NCBI RefSeq assembly: GCF_014530035.1
Contig: NZ_JACVMX010000011.1
Coordinates: 1-64,000, forward strand
DNA length: 64,000 nt
Direction: 5' to 3'
DNA from: Leucobacter sp. cx-328
GTDB taxonomy: Bacteria > Actinomycetota > Actinomycetes > Actinomycetales > Microbacteriaceae
In this document: positions 8,238 through 17,300 of the stretch, one piece after another
How positions within the stretch are numbered: position 1 is the first letter of the stretch
How the letters are laid out: the number at the start of each line of letters is the position of its first letter
Program-made: the position numbers and the translations under genes
Notes under the pieces: model-generated
Database searches by the model: none
Seen by the model: only the letters and a program-made list of their open reading frames with translations
What the model was told of the DNA's origin: nothing

Positions 8238-9185
8238 CTAGTCGCGAGCCGCCATCGCCGAGACCAGCTCGTAGACAACATGGCTTGCCGACACCGCGGT
8301 GATCTGCGCGTGGTCATACGCCGGCGCGACCTCAACCACGTCAGCACCAACGATGTTCAGGTCAGCAAGTCCGCGGATGATGCGGAGCATCTCGCGGCTC
8401 GTGAGCCCACCAGCCTCGGGCGTACCGGTGCCGGGCGCGTGCGCGGGATCAAGGACATCGATGTCGATCGAGATGTAGAGGGGCTTGTCACCAACGCGGG
8501 TGCGGATCTTCTCCAGCGCCGCCGGAACACCGTGCTCCTCAACGAACTCGGTCGTGACAATCTGGAAGCCGAGCATTGCGTCGTCTTCAAGGTCGCTCTT
8601 GCCGTAGAGCGGGCCGCGGGTGCCGCCGTGCATCGACGCAGTCATGTCAATGAGGCCCTCTTCCGATGCGCGACGGAACGGAGTGCCGTGAGTCGTAGGT
8701 GCACCGAAGTAGGTGTCCCAGGTATCGAGGTGCGCATCGAAGTGGAGCACTGCGACGGGACCGTGCTTCTTGTTAATCGCGCGAAGGAGTGGGAGCGCGA
8801 TCGTGTGGTCGCCGCCAATGGTGACGATCTTGTCGACCTTCTCACCGAGCTCGGTAGCTGCGGCGTCGATCTGGTTGACAGCTTCTTCAAGACTGAAGGG
8901 GTTCGCAACGATGTCACCAGCGTCGACAACCTGCTTGCGCTCGAAGGGCGAAACGTCCTGCGCAGGGTTGTACGGACGGAGCAGGCGCGAAGCCTCACGC
9001 ACGTGGCTCGGGCCGAAACGTGCGCCGGGGCGGAAGCTCACACCGGTGTCGAAGGGAATACCTACGACTGCGATGTCTGCTGCGGGCACGTCTTCGATGC
9101 GGGGCAGCTTTGCGAACGTGGCGATGCCCGCGTATCGCGGGGTGAGGCTTGCGTCTACGGGGCCTACGGGGGTGTGATCAGTCAC
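8238..9185 (-). CDS. Ureohydrolase (agmatinase / guanidinobutyrase type)
   Basis: A cytoplasmic binuclear manganese hydrolase of the arginase superfamily, about 315 residues. The three signature metal-binding regions are present: [10 protein letters not shown] near residue 125, [10 protein letters not shown] near 140 and [19 protein letters not shown] near 230. The family releases urea from agmatine, guanidinobutyrate or similar compounds; together with the AruI-like enzyme, guanidinobutyrase is my preferred guess. An ATG at 9194 touches the AAAGGA ribosome site directly, so the GTG at 9185, 9 bases after AAAGGA, is the better start. It is divergent from an XRE-cupin regulator. Confidence 0.88.
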   Translation of the reverse strand: MTDHTPVGPVDASLTPRYAGIATFAKLPRIEDVPAADIAVVGIPFDTGVSFRPGARFGPSHVREASRLLRPYNPAQDVSPFERKQVVDAGDIVANPFSLEEAVNQIDAAATELGEKVDKIVTIGGDHTIALPLLRAINKKHGPVAVLHFDAHLDTWDTYFGAPTTHGTPFRRASEEGLIDMTASMHGGTRGPLYGKSDLEDDAMLGFQIVTTEFVEEHGVPAALEKIRTRVGDKPLYISIDIDVLDPAHAPGTGTPEAGGLTSREMLRIIRGLADLNIVGADVVEVAPAYDHAQITAVSASHVVYELVSAMAARD

Positions 9186-9230
9186 TGTCCACATTCCTTT
9201 CAGGGGTGTTCATCATTGAGCGTGCGCACC

Positions 9231-9278
9231 AATATAAGTTTCATGCAAGTAAACAAGTAGACTCTATTAGTGAACTTG
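9231..9278. promoter_or_regulatory. Promoter and operator between ureohydrolase and XRE-cupin genes
   Basis: A 25 bp imperfect palindrome at 9254-9278 reads CAAGTnnACT, five bases, AGTnnACTTG. It lies just upstream of a minus-strand TATATT (-10, 9231-9236) that would drive the ureohydrolase gene. The likely binder is the divergently encoded XRE-cupin protein. Confidence 0.42.
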
Positions 9279-9365
9279 ATGACAGAATAGACTGAGAATC
9301 AACACCACGTCAAACGCGGCTGGCCGACGCTGTCAGCAGACGTGCAACTTCGGAAGGTGGTCGCC

Positions 9366-9947
9366 ATGCGCCCCGTACATCCCACCGCGGGAGACACCCC
9401 TGTGCGGATCGGTGCCAAGCTGCGCGCGTCACGCACTTCGCAGGGCATCACGATGGAACAGCTCGCGACGGCCTGCGGCCTCACCAAAGGATTCTTGAGC
9501 CGCGTCGAACGCGACGACACGACCCCGAGCGTTCCCGTGCTCGTGCAGATTTGTCAGGCGCTCTCATTGCCGGTCGGCTCGCTCTTCGAGGAGCCAGAGG
9601 TGCAACTGGTGTCACTCGCAGACGCCCCCAAGATCAACATGGGCGGTACTGGCGCGGTCGAGCGACTCGTCACGCCGCGCTCCGAACATCGCGTACAGGT
9701 GCTGCGATCCACCCTCGAACCCAACGCTAACGGTGGCGTGCAGCTCTACACGGTGAACTGCGAGGTTGAGAGCATTCATGTCATTTCAGGCAGCGTCGAC
9801 CTGATCTTCACTGACCGCCGCGTTCCCCTTGCCGCCAGCGATACCCTCACCTTCGCAGGCAGCGAGCCGCACACCTGGGAAACGCACGAGGCCGGCGCAG
9901 AACTCATGTGGATTCTGGCACCGGCCGCGTGGAGTGGGTCGAACTAG
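9366..9947 (+). CDS. XRE family regulator with cupin domain
   Basis: A 193-residue transcription factor: an N-terminal helix-turn-helix (LRASRTSQGITMEQLATACGLTKGFLSRVERDDTTPSV, about residues 20-60) and a C-terminal cupin domain (VISGSVDLIF, DTLTFAGSEPHTW) that should bind a small ligand. This architecture is typical of regulators of amine and amino acid catabolism such as PuuR. The ATG at 9366 follows GGAAGGTGG at suitable distance. It is divergent from the ureohydrolase gene, which it probably controls through the palindrome at 9254-9278. Confidence 0.88.
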   Translation: MRPVHPTAGDTPVRIGAKLRASRTSQGITMEQLATACGLTKGFLSRVERDDTTPSVPVLVQICQALSLPVGSLFEEPEVQLVSLADAPKINMGGTGAVERLVTPRSEHRVQVLRSTLEPNANGGVQLYTVNCEVESIHVISGSVDLIFTDRRVPLAASDTLTFAGSEPHTWETHEAGAELMWILAPAAWSGSN

Positions 9948-9955
9948 GGCTACAC

Positions 9956-10759
9956 CTACCCCCAAGTCGCATACAGCTGCGGCTGTACATCTGCGAGGTA
10001 GTCAGCGGCGATGTCTTCAACAGGCTCTACCTCAGGCAGGTCTGCAAACAGCAGCTGAGTCTCGCGACCGGCACTTGCGAGCAGGAGTCCATCGCGCCCA
10101 GCGACCGTGCTCATACCGGTGAAACCCGCGGCCGGATCATCGCCCTGATGCCGGCGCGCAGCGTGATCCGCATATGCCACAACCATGCTGTTTTCTGCGG
10201 CGCGAGCGCGCACCAACACCTCGGGGACGTAGCGTGAGAAGCCATCGATTGCGGTCGGCACGAGGAGCAGATCGATTCCCTGCTGTGCCAGATATCGTGC
10301 GGGCTCGGGGAATTCGATGTCGTAGCAAATCTGGAACGCGACTCTGCGCCCATTCCACTCTGCGATTGCGGGAGCCGCAGTCGACGGTGTGAAGGCGAGC
10401 GGCTCTTCGTCGGCCCAGAGGTGCACCTTTTCGTACAGAAGCACTTCAGCACCCGACGCATCCCACAGGCCGGCTGCGATTGAGAATCCGCCGTCTTCGC
10501 GGGCGAGCGGGAAGCTCGCGGCGATCGCAATTCCGGTGTCTTTTGCCATCGCAGAGATTGCTGGGCGGATCGTCGCAATCCGCTCAACCGTCAGCCATTC
10601 GGCGAGCGCACGGGGTGCGTAACCAGACACCCACAGCTCTGGCGTGAGCAGCAGTTCGGCACCGGTCTCACTTGCCACCTCTGCTGCACAACGCATCGTC
10701 GCGAGGTTTGCTTCGATGTTCAGCGGAACAGCTTCGTCTTGCATCAGCGCAATTCTCAT
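9956..10759 (-). CDS. Carbon-nitrogen hydrolase (nitrilase superfamily)
   Basis: A 267-residue cytoplasmic amidase-type enzyme. The nitrilase-superfamily triad is complete: Glu41 (TPELWVSG), Lys111 (YEKVHLW) and Cys145 (QICYDIEFPE). Enzymes of this branch hydrolyse linear amides. Near the guanidino genes, 4-guanidinobutyramide is a conceivable substrate, but this is inference only. The ATG at 10759 matches the family N-terminus and sits 6 bases after TACGGT with no ribosome site, consistent with a leaderless transcript. It converges with the XRE-cupin gene with an 8-base gap. Confidence 0.85.
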   Translation of the reverse strand: MRIALMQDEAVPLNIEANLATMRCAAEVASETGAELLLTPELWVSGYAPRALAEWLTVERIATIRPAISAMAKDTGIAIAASFPLAREDGGFSIAAGLWDASGAEVLLYEKVHLWADEEPLAFTPSTAAPAIAEWNGRRVAFQICYDIEFPEPARYLAQQGIDLLLVPTAIDGFSRYVPEVLVRARAAENSMVVAYADHAARRHQGDDPAAGFTGMSTVAGRDGLLLASAGRETQLLFADLPEVEPVEDIAADYLADVQPQLYATWG

Positions 10760-10801
10760 GACTCGACCGTAACACCGGAGGTAGTGCACACCCTGATAAT
10801 G

Positions 10802-10841
10802 CGTAACGCCCCGAGACAAAACATGTCACCGAGGCGTTACG
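10802..10841 (-). terminator. tyrS terminator
   Basis: CGTAACGCC (10802-10810) and GGCGTTACG (10833-10841) form a 9 bp stem 38 bases after the tyrS stop codon on the minus strand. The inner sequence can also pair (CGAGaca/tgtCaCCG region). The following U content is modest. Confidence 0.55.
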
Positions 10842-10878
10842 TCAGTAGATCTATGCGGATCTACGTGATGAATCTGAG

Positions 10879-12192
10879 TTAGAGGGTGATTCCCGCCATT
10901 GCTTTCTTGCCGCGACGCAACACCGCAAACTTGCCGTGGAGCAAGTCACCTGCTTCGAGCACGCGGCCGTCAGCCTCTACCGCAACGTTGTTGATGTACA
11001 CGCCGCCCTGCGCGATCGCACGACGTGCTTCGCCGAGGCTCTTCACAAGGTTTGCGTCGACGAGCAACTGCGCAACGCTTGCACCGAGCTCGCCCGCTGC
11101 CTGGGGCAGCTCTGAGATTGCGCCGCTGAGCGACATCTCGTCGAGGGTTGCGAGGTCGCCCTGGCCGAAGAGTGCAGCCGAAGCATCGATTGCGCCCTGC
11201 GCTGCAGCGCGGCCGTGCACAAGGCTGGTGACCTCGAGCGCGAGGCGCTTCTGCGCTGCACGACGGAATGGCTCTTCCTCAACCTGGCGAGCGTAGTCTT
11301 CGATCTCTGCACGCGACAGGAAGGTGAAAACCTTCAAACGATCGACGACGTCAGCATCAGCCTGGTTGAGCCAGAACTGGTAGAACGCGTACGGCGAGCA
11401 CATCTCGGGGTTCAGCCAGATGGCGTTGCCCTCGCTCTTGCCGAACTTGGTGCCGTCAGCGTTGGTGATGAGCGGGGTGCCGATCGCGTGGACCGATGTA
11501 CCCTCAGCCTTACGGATGAGGTCGGTGCCGCTCGTGAGGTTGCCCCACTGATCGCTACCACCCGACTGCAGCATGCAACCGTACTGGCGGTGGAGTTCGA
11601 GGAAGTCGAGACCCTGCAGGATCTGGTAGCTGAACTCGGTGTAGCTAATGCCCTCGTCGGAATCGAGGCGCTTCGCCACGATGTCTTTCTTGATCATCGT
11701 GCCGACGCGGAAGTACTTGCCAATCTCGCGCAGGAAATCAATCGCCGAGAGCGGCGCGGTCCAGTCGAGGTTGTTTACGAGGCGTGCAGCGTTTTCGCCC
11801 TCGAAGCTGAGGTAACGCGACACCTGCTCACCGAGCGAGCTCACCCACTCGGCGACAGTCTCGCGAGAGTTGAGCGTGCGCTCTGCGGTGGGGCGCGGAT
11901 CGCCAATCAGACCCGTCGAGCCGCCAACGAGGCCGAGGGGAAGGTGGCCCTTCAGCTGCAGGCGACGCATGAGCAGGAGCTGCACAAGGTGGCCGAGGTG
12001 CAAGCTCGACGCCGTCGGGTCAAAGCCGCAGTAATACGAGAACGGCTGACCTTCGATCAGCTCAGAGAGTGCCTCAGCGTCGGTGGATACGTGGATAAGA
12101 CCACGCCACTCAAGCTCAGCCCACAGGGTGGGGAAGCTCGCATCGTTACTCTGGGCGGACATCATTGCTGCGCGTTCATCTACTACAGACAC
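10879..12192 (-). CDS. tyrS: Tyrosyl-tRNA synthetase
   Basis: A 437-residue class I aminoacyl-tRNA synthetase that charges tRNA-Tyr in the cytoplasm. The HIGH motif appears as HLGHL after the FDPTASSLH segment, the KMSKS equivalent is KFGKSEG, and a C-terminal S4 RNA-binding domain (NLVKSLGEARRAIAQGGVYINN) is present, as in bacterial TyrS. The GTG at 12192 is 7 bases after a clear TACGAT box, so a leaderless transcript beginning at or near the start codon is likely; ATG codons 9 and 10 codons further in are alternatives. It stands alone, ended by a hairpin. Confidence 0.96.
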   Translation of the reverse strand: MSVVDERAAMMSAQSNDASFPTLWAELEWRGLIHVSTDAEALSELIEGQPFSYYCGFDPTASSLHLGHLVQLLLMRRLQLKGHLPLGLVGGSTGLIGDPRPTAERTLNSRETVAEWVSSLGEQVSRYLSFEGENAARLVNNLDWTAPLSAIDFLREIGKYFRVGTMIKKDIVAKRLDSDEGISYTEFSYQILQGLDFLELHRQYGCMLQSGGSDQWGNLTSGTDLIRKAEGTSVHAIGTPLITNADGTKFGKSEGNAIWLNPEMCSPYAFYQFWLNQADADVVDRLKVFTFLSRAEIEDYARQVEEEPFRRAAQKRLALEVTSLVHGRAAAQGAIDASAALFGQGDLATLDEMSLSGAISELPQAAGELGASVAQLLVDANLVKSLGEARRAIAQGGVYINNVAVEADGRVLEAGDLLHGKFAVLRRGKKAMAGITL

Positions 12193-12262
12193 ACTAGATA
12201 TCGTACCGTGTGCTGCCGATGCCCGTGTCAGCCTCCACAGGTTTCCTTGGGAAACTGACGGT

Positions 12263-12290
12263 GGCCCCGGCTACTTAAGTAACCGGGGCC
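12263..12290 (-). terminator. Terminator of the first exported-protein/membrane-protein pair
   Basis: GGCCCCGGCTAC (12263-12274) and GTAACCGGGGCC (12279-12290) form a 12 bp stem with one mismatch and a 4-base loop, 30 bases after the stop codon of the small membrane protein gene. Confidence 0.6.
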
Positions 12291-12320
12291 CCGTGAGCAA
12301 CCCTCACCAAGTTTGGCCAG

Positions 12321-12644
12321 TCAGTCTTCCGCTGGGGTACTGTCACCACTGCTTTCGTGAGCAGGCTTCCCTTTCTCCCGTTTCTTCTTACTGCGAGCGG
12401 AAAGAACACTGCTTCCCCAGAAGAGCACCGAACCAATCACCATCCCCAGCAAGGTGGGTGCCAAAAGCCCTGGAATCTCATGCCATTCACGGGTCCCCAT
12501 CAGGACTTTCAGTGCATAAATGATGAGCAGAGCAATTGAGCAAGACAGGAACTGGAACACCACTAGGAGACCGATCTCCCGCGGCTTATGCCAGTCGGGC
12601 TTCCTCTTCAGAAACTCCCAAATTCTAAGCATAGTCACCGACAT
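12321..12644 (-). CDS. Small two-helix membrane protein, partner of the exported protein upstream
   Basis: Not recognised. The 107-residue product has a short basic N-terminus (KRKPDWHKPREI), two predicted membrane helices near residues 24-47 and 58-80, and a highly charged C-terminal tail (SARSKKKREKGKPAHE). Its start overlaps the end of the upstream exported-protein gene by 10 bases, so the two are translationally coupled; an ATG at 12632, just after that stop codon, is an alternative start. Base composition is clearly lower in GC than tyrS or argH. The arrangement parallels the pair at 20.5-22 kb, so an immunity or export-partner role is possible but unproven. Confidence 0.7.
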   Translation of the reverse strand: MSVTMLRIWEFLKRKPDWHKPREIGLLVVFQFLSCSIALLIIYALKVLMGTREWHEIPGLLAPTLLGMVIGSVLFWGSSVLSARSKKKREKGKPAHESSGDSTPAED

Positions 12645-13246
12645 TGCTTATCCCAGTTAATTGATGAAGAGGCAGTTGCAGCAGCCAGGCCACAAGCTAC
12701 TCCCCCGATACCCGCCGTACCAGCACCAATTCCTGCGCAAACCCCGGTCATCCCTACGTTAAAAATCATTTGCCCAGCAAAAGAAGACCAGCATGCTGCT
12801 CGCCCACCAATTCTCAGTTCGAAGGCGTTCTTGTTTAATGAATCGCTCGCAGGAGTTACGACAAGCTTGTCTCCGACAACAACAAATTTTCCTTTTTGAG
12901 AATGATTAGCGACGTCAATCAAGGGATCGACTGAGGAAAGCAAGACGTTTCCAGCTTCATCTTTAAGCAAAAATGTTCGACCGTCATTCTGTAGGACTAC
13001 CCGGTCTGTGTCTTGAATTTTCAGATTCGCACTGAGCCCGCGCACGTGGGTCGTGTTCACGGGATCTGGAGATATCAATCTCTCTTGTCCGTCCAGTCCT
13101 ACGACCGCTATTCCACCCTGTGCGGCTTGGTCATACACATTCATTGAGGCAGACGACGCCGAAGCCGCTGAGGCGGCCGCAGTGGTCGCGCTTCCAATCA
13201 TCATCGCGGCCATCACTGCCGCGACGACTCTCATACGTAGTTTCAT
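12635..13246 (-). CDS. Exported protein with Cys/Gly-rich hydrophobic C-terminus
   Basis: Not assigned to a known family. The 203-residue product has a signal peptide (MKLRMRVVAAVMAAMMIG, cleavage after the Ala/Ser-rich stretch near residue 30), a middle region of short beta-like repeats (RTFLLKDEAGNVLLSSVDP, GKFVVVGDKLVV) and a C-terminal 55 residues that are Gly/Ala-rich and hydrophobic with four cysteines, a look reminiscent of processed bacteriocin-like peptides. The start at 13246 follows GGTGAAG. The middle region resembles a part of the 393-residue exported protein at 20.8-22 kb. GC content is low for this genome, suggesting acquisition. A secreted toxin or peptide precursor is a hypothesis only. 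Confidence 0.68.
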   Translation of the reverse strand: MKLRMRVVAAVMAAMMIGSATTAAASAASASSASMNVYDQAAQGGIAVVGLDGQERLISPDPVNTTHVRGLSANLKIQDTDRVVLQNDGRTFLLKDEAGNVLLSSVDPLIDVANHSQKGKFVVVGDKLVVTPASDSLNKNAFELRIGGRAACWSSFAGQMIFNVGMTGVCAGIGAGTAGIGGVACGLAAATASSSINWDKQCR

Positions 13247-13498
13247 GTCTTCACCAGCTTGTTCTAGGCACCAAGCATTTTGCAGACTGCTCATATGCGG
13301 ACAGCCCGGGAATGCGTTTGGTGCGAGTAATTGAGAAGTTGAAAACCGGTGTTCAAGGAAATGGTTTCACGCAGTCACTGTGATCCCAGAAATTGATGAC
13401 TTTTGAGCAACAGAGCTCGTCAAATTCGTGTGTGGCTAACACCTTCATTCGCAAGCAGCACTACTTTGGCCTCTCTTCAAACCGCCCCGAACACGACA
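13247..13498. other. Low-GC intergenic stretch between argH terminator and exported-protein gene
   Basis: These 250 bases must contain the promoter of the leftward exported-protein gene. I see no unambiguous -35/-10 pair and no credible gene. Confidence 0.4.
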
Positions 13499-13530
13499 GA
13501 GCCCCCAACCGCCGAAGCAGTTGAGGGCTC
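13499..13530 (-). terminator. argH terminator hairpin
   Basis: GAGCCCCCAAC (13499-13509) and GTTGAGGGCTC (13520-13530) pair over 11 positions with one mismatch around a 10-base loop, 45 bases after the argH stop codon on the minus strand. The U-run is weak. Confidence 0.6.
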
Positions 13531-13575
13531 TGGGAGCAACGCTCGCCGGCGCGGGCCGGCGGCGCGAAGCGGAAC

Positions 13576-15021
<1,446 letters not shown>

Positions 15022-15039
15022 CTATCTGTTGGAAAGTAA

Positions 15040-15076
15040 TGATCCGCGCCCCAGATATCAATAGGGGCGCGGATCA
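15040..15076 (-). terminator. argF terminator
   Basis: A perfect 13 bp stem, TGATCCGCGCCCC (15040-15052) with GGGGCGCGGATCA (15064-15076), has an 11-base loop and lies 29 bases after the argF stop codon on the minus strand. It separates argF from argH. Confidence 0.7.
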
Positions 15077-15105
15077 ATAAGAAATATTGGAATTCAGCCT
15101 GTGAG

Positions 15106-16038
15106 CTACGCTGCCTGCGACTTCGCGAGGAGCCACACCATGAGCGCCTTCTGCGCGTGAATGCGATTCTCTGCTTCGTCCCAAACGACGCTCTGCGGGC
15201 CGTCGATGACCTCGGGAGCAACCTCGTACTCGCGGTATGCGGGCAGGCAGTGCATGAAGATCGCGTCGCTCTTGGCCTGCGCCATGAGCTCTCCCGTCAC
15301 GCGGTAGCTACCAAACGTCGCAACGCGCTCAGCCTTCTCTGCTTCCTGGCCCATTGAGACCCAAGTGTCAGTGATCACCACATCGGCGCCCTGCACGGAA
15401 GCCGCTGCGTCGGTGAAAATCTCCACGCTGCCACCGGTCGTTGCAGCGATGCGCTTCGCGTCCTCCACGATGTCCTCGCGAGGCTGGTAGCCCTCGGGGC
15501 ATGCCACGCGAATGTTCATGCCTGCGGTCGCGAAACCGAGCAAATACGAGTGACCCATGTTGTTTGCCGCGTCACCAAGGTAGGTCGCGGTCAAGCCACG
15601 CAGCTCGCCCTTCTGCTCGCGAATCGTCTGCAGATCAGCAAGAATCTGGCACGGGTGGAAATCATCGGTGAGCGCGTTGATCACGGGAACGGTCGCGTGC
15701 TCTGCCATCTCGACGACATTGGTCTGCGCAAAGGTACGCCAAACGATGGTTTCCACCATGCGCGACATAACCTTCGAGGTGTCCTCGATAGATTCCTTGC
15801 CGCCGAGCTGCGACGACTGTGAATCCATCAGCAGCGGGTAGCCGCCCATGTCAGAGACACCCACCGCAAAGCTAATGCGGGTACGGGTCGAAGTCTTGTC
15901 AAAGATAACGGCAACGGTCTTACCATTTTCGAGCGGACGCTCTGCAAATCGGTCACGCTTCAGACGTGCAGCGAGGTCAAGCACCTCGAGCTGCTCTGCA
16001 TGGGTCAGGTCGTCATCACGAAGCATGTGTCGAATCAT
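15106..16038 (-). CDS. argF: Ornithine carbamoyltransferase
   Basis: This 310-residue enzyme joins ornithine and carbamoyl phosphate to make citrulline in arginine biosynthesis. The carbamoyl-phosphate loop STRTR is at residues 50-54, HPCQILAD near 130 and the ornithine-site MHCLPAYR near 265. The ATG at 16038 is 7 bases after TAAACT (16046-16051) with no ribosome site, again consistent with leaderless translation; an ATG four codons later is the alternative. It could in principle be the catabolic ArcB type, but the neighbouring argH favours biosynthesis. Confidence 0.95.
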   Translation of the reverse strand: MIRHMLRDDDLTHAEQLEVLDLAARLKRDRFAERPLENGKTVAVIFDKTSTRTRISFAVGVSDMGGYPLLMDSQSSQLGGKESIEDTSKVMSRMVETIVWRTFAQTNVVEMAEHATVPVINALTDDFHPCQILADLQTIREQKGELRGLTATYLGDAANNMGHSYLLGFATAGMNIRVACPEGYQPREDIVEDAKRIAATTGGSVEIFTDAAASVQGADVVITDTWVSMGQEAEKAERVATFGSYRVTGELMAQAKSDAIFMHCLPAYREYEVAPEVIDGPQSVVWDEAENRIHAQKALMVWLLAKSQAA

Positions 16039-16116
16039 GCGCTTCAGTTTATCGGATCACAGTGACCTTCCAGTGCGAAGCGACGAACCACACCTAGGCA
16101 TGGCAGAGTTATAGGC

Positions 16117-16887
16117 GTGACTACGCCAGCTATTCCCGCGCTCATCGCTTTCGATCTTGACGATACGCTCGCACCTTCGAAGTCTCCGGTCGAACCGGAA
16201 ATGCTCGACGTCTTCGCGCGACTCCTCGAACAAACCTCGGTTGCGGTCATTTCCGGCGGCAACTTTGAGCAGTTCGAAATGCAGTTGGTGGATCGCCTCA
16301 CCGCATTCTCGGGAACCTCCGAAGCCGCACTCGAACGCCTACACCTGCTGCCCACCTGCGGCACCCGCTACGAGCGTCGTGTCGACGGCGCATGGACCAA
16401 TGTGTACCGTGAAAACCTCTCGGCTGAGGAACGCGATGCAGCGTTCACCGCGCTGCGTGAGGAGGCTGGGCGACTCGGATACTGGGAGCCTGAGACCTGG
16501 GGGGAGATTCTCGAGGATCGCGGATCGCAGGTCACCTTCTCAGCCCTCGGCCAGCAAGCTCCCGTTGCCGCGAAGCAGGCATGGGATCCCACCGGTGAGA
16601 AGAAGAACACCCTCCGTGCCGCGGTTGCTGCTCGTCTCCCCCAGCTCGAGGTTCGCAGCGGCGGATCCACCTCGGTCGACATCACTCGCGCCGGCATCGA
16701 CAAGGCCTACGGCATGCGTAAGCTTGCTGAGCAGACCGGCATCTCACTCGACGACATGGTGTTCGTCGGCGATCGCCTCGACCCCGACGGGAACGACTAC
16801 CCAGTGCTCGCGATGGGCGTTGCGTGCGAGGCTGTCGAAGGTTGGGAAGACACCGTTGCGCTGCTCGAGCGGATGCTCGCTGCGTAG
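16117..16887 (+). CDS. HAD superfamily sugar phosphatase (HAD-IIB)
   Basis: A 256-residue cytoplasmic phosphohydrolase. The DxD nucleophile motif is FDLDDTLAPS at residues 7-16, motif II is VISGGNF, and motif III/IV is VFVGDRLDPDGNDYPV, with a C2B cap domain between, giving the phosphomannomutase/sucrose-phosphatase look. The substrate is probably a phosphorylated sugar. It starts at GTG and is divergent from argF with an 78-base gap; no ribosome site is obvious. Confidence 0.85.
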   Translation: MTTPAIPALIAFDLDDTLAPSKSPVEPEMLDVFARLLEQTSVAVISGGNFEQFEMQLVDRLTAFSGTSEAALERLHLLPTCGTRYERRVDGAWTNVYRENLSAEERDAAFTALREEAGRLGYWEPETWGEILEDRGSQVTFSALGQQAPVAAKQAWDPTGEKKNTLRAAVAARLPQLEVRSGGSTSVDITRAGIDKAYGMRKLAEQTGISLDDMVFVGDRLDPDGNDYPVLAMGVACEAVEGWEDTVALLERMLAA

Positions 16888-17230
16888 TTTCTGCCTTTCG
16901 GCCTCGGGTGAAGAGCGCGGGCTCAGGCTCAAGGCTCAAGTAGGTTTCACCTTCATCTAGAAATCGGACAAAAACCAGCCCTGGGCAAGGGCGAGCGCAA
17001 GCTCACCCCCGGCAGCCATATTGCCTTCTCTCTGCCCACTCGATGCCGCTTCATACCCGCTGCCGCAGTTGAGCTTGCGCCCAACTTTGCTATTTGCCTT
17101 TGGCCGCGTTCACTTGCCGAAGATATGTAATCTGCCATCAATATGTTGTTTGCGGGTATTTTTGTCATTTCTTCGGCAGATCGCATATTGAAGGCGCGAA
17201 GCAGAGACGACCGAGCACGAGCGGAAACGC
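16888..17230. other. Intergenic stretch with nested alternative inverted repeats
   Basis: No convincing gene lies here. Its right half (17114-17190) is AT-richer and has three overlapping inverted-repeat pairs: TGCCGAAGA (17115-17123) with TCTTCGGCA (17170-17178); ATCTGCC (17130-17136) with GGCAGAT (17175-17181); and CAATATG (17139-17145) with CATATTG (17184-17190). The first two exclude each other because they share 17175-17178. This could be an operator or a small structured RNA; nothing more can be said. Confidence 0.35.
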
Positions 17231-17263
17231 AAAGAACCCCCGACCGTTGGTCGGGGGTTCTTT
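17231..17263. terminator. Strong bidirectional terminator after mqo
   Basis: A perfect 15 bp stem (AAAGAACCCCCGACC at 17231-17245 with its complement at 17249-17263) and a 3-base loop, flanked by A and T runs, lies 38 bases after the mqo stop codon. It can act on transcripts from both sides. Confidence 0.85.
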
Positions 17264-17300
17264 GCTTTGCGTGAGCTTCGCTGCCGGAGCAGCTCTGGGC

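Noticed and set aside
16953-17186. 77-codon leftward open frame downstream of the HAD gene
   Set aside because: Low-complexity translation, no ribosome site, and it runs across the inverted repeats at 17114-17190.
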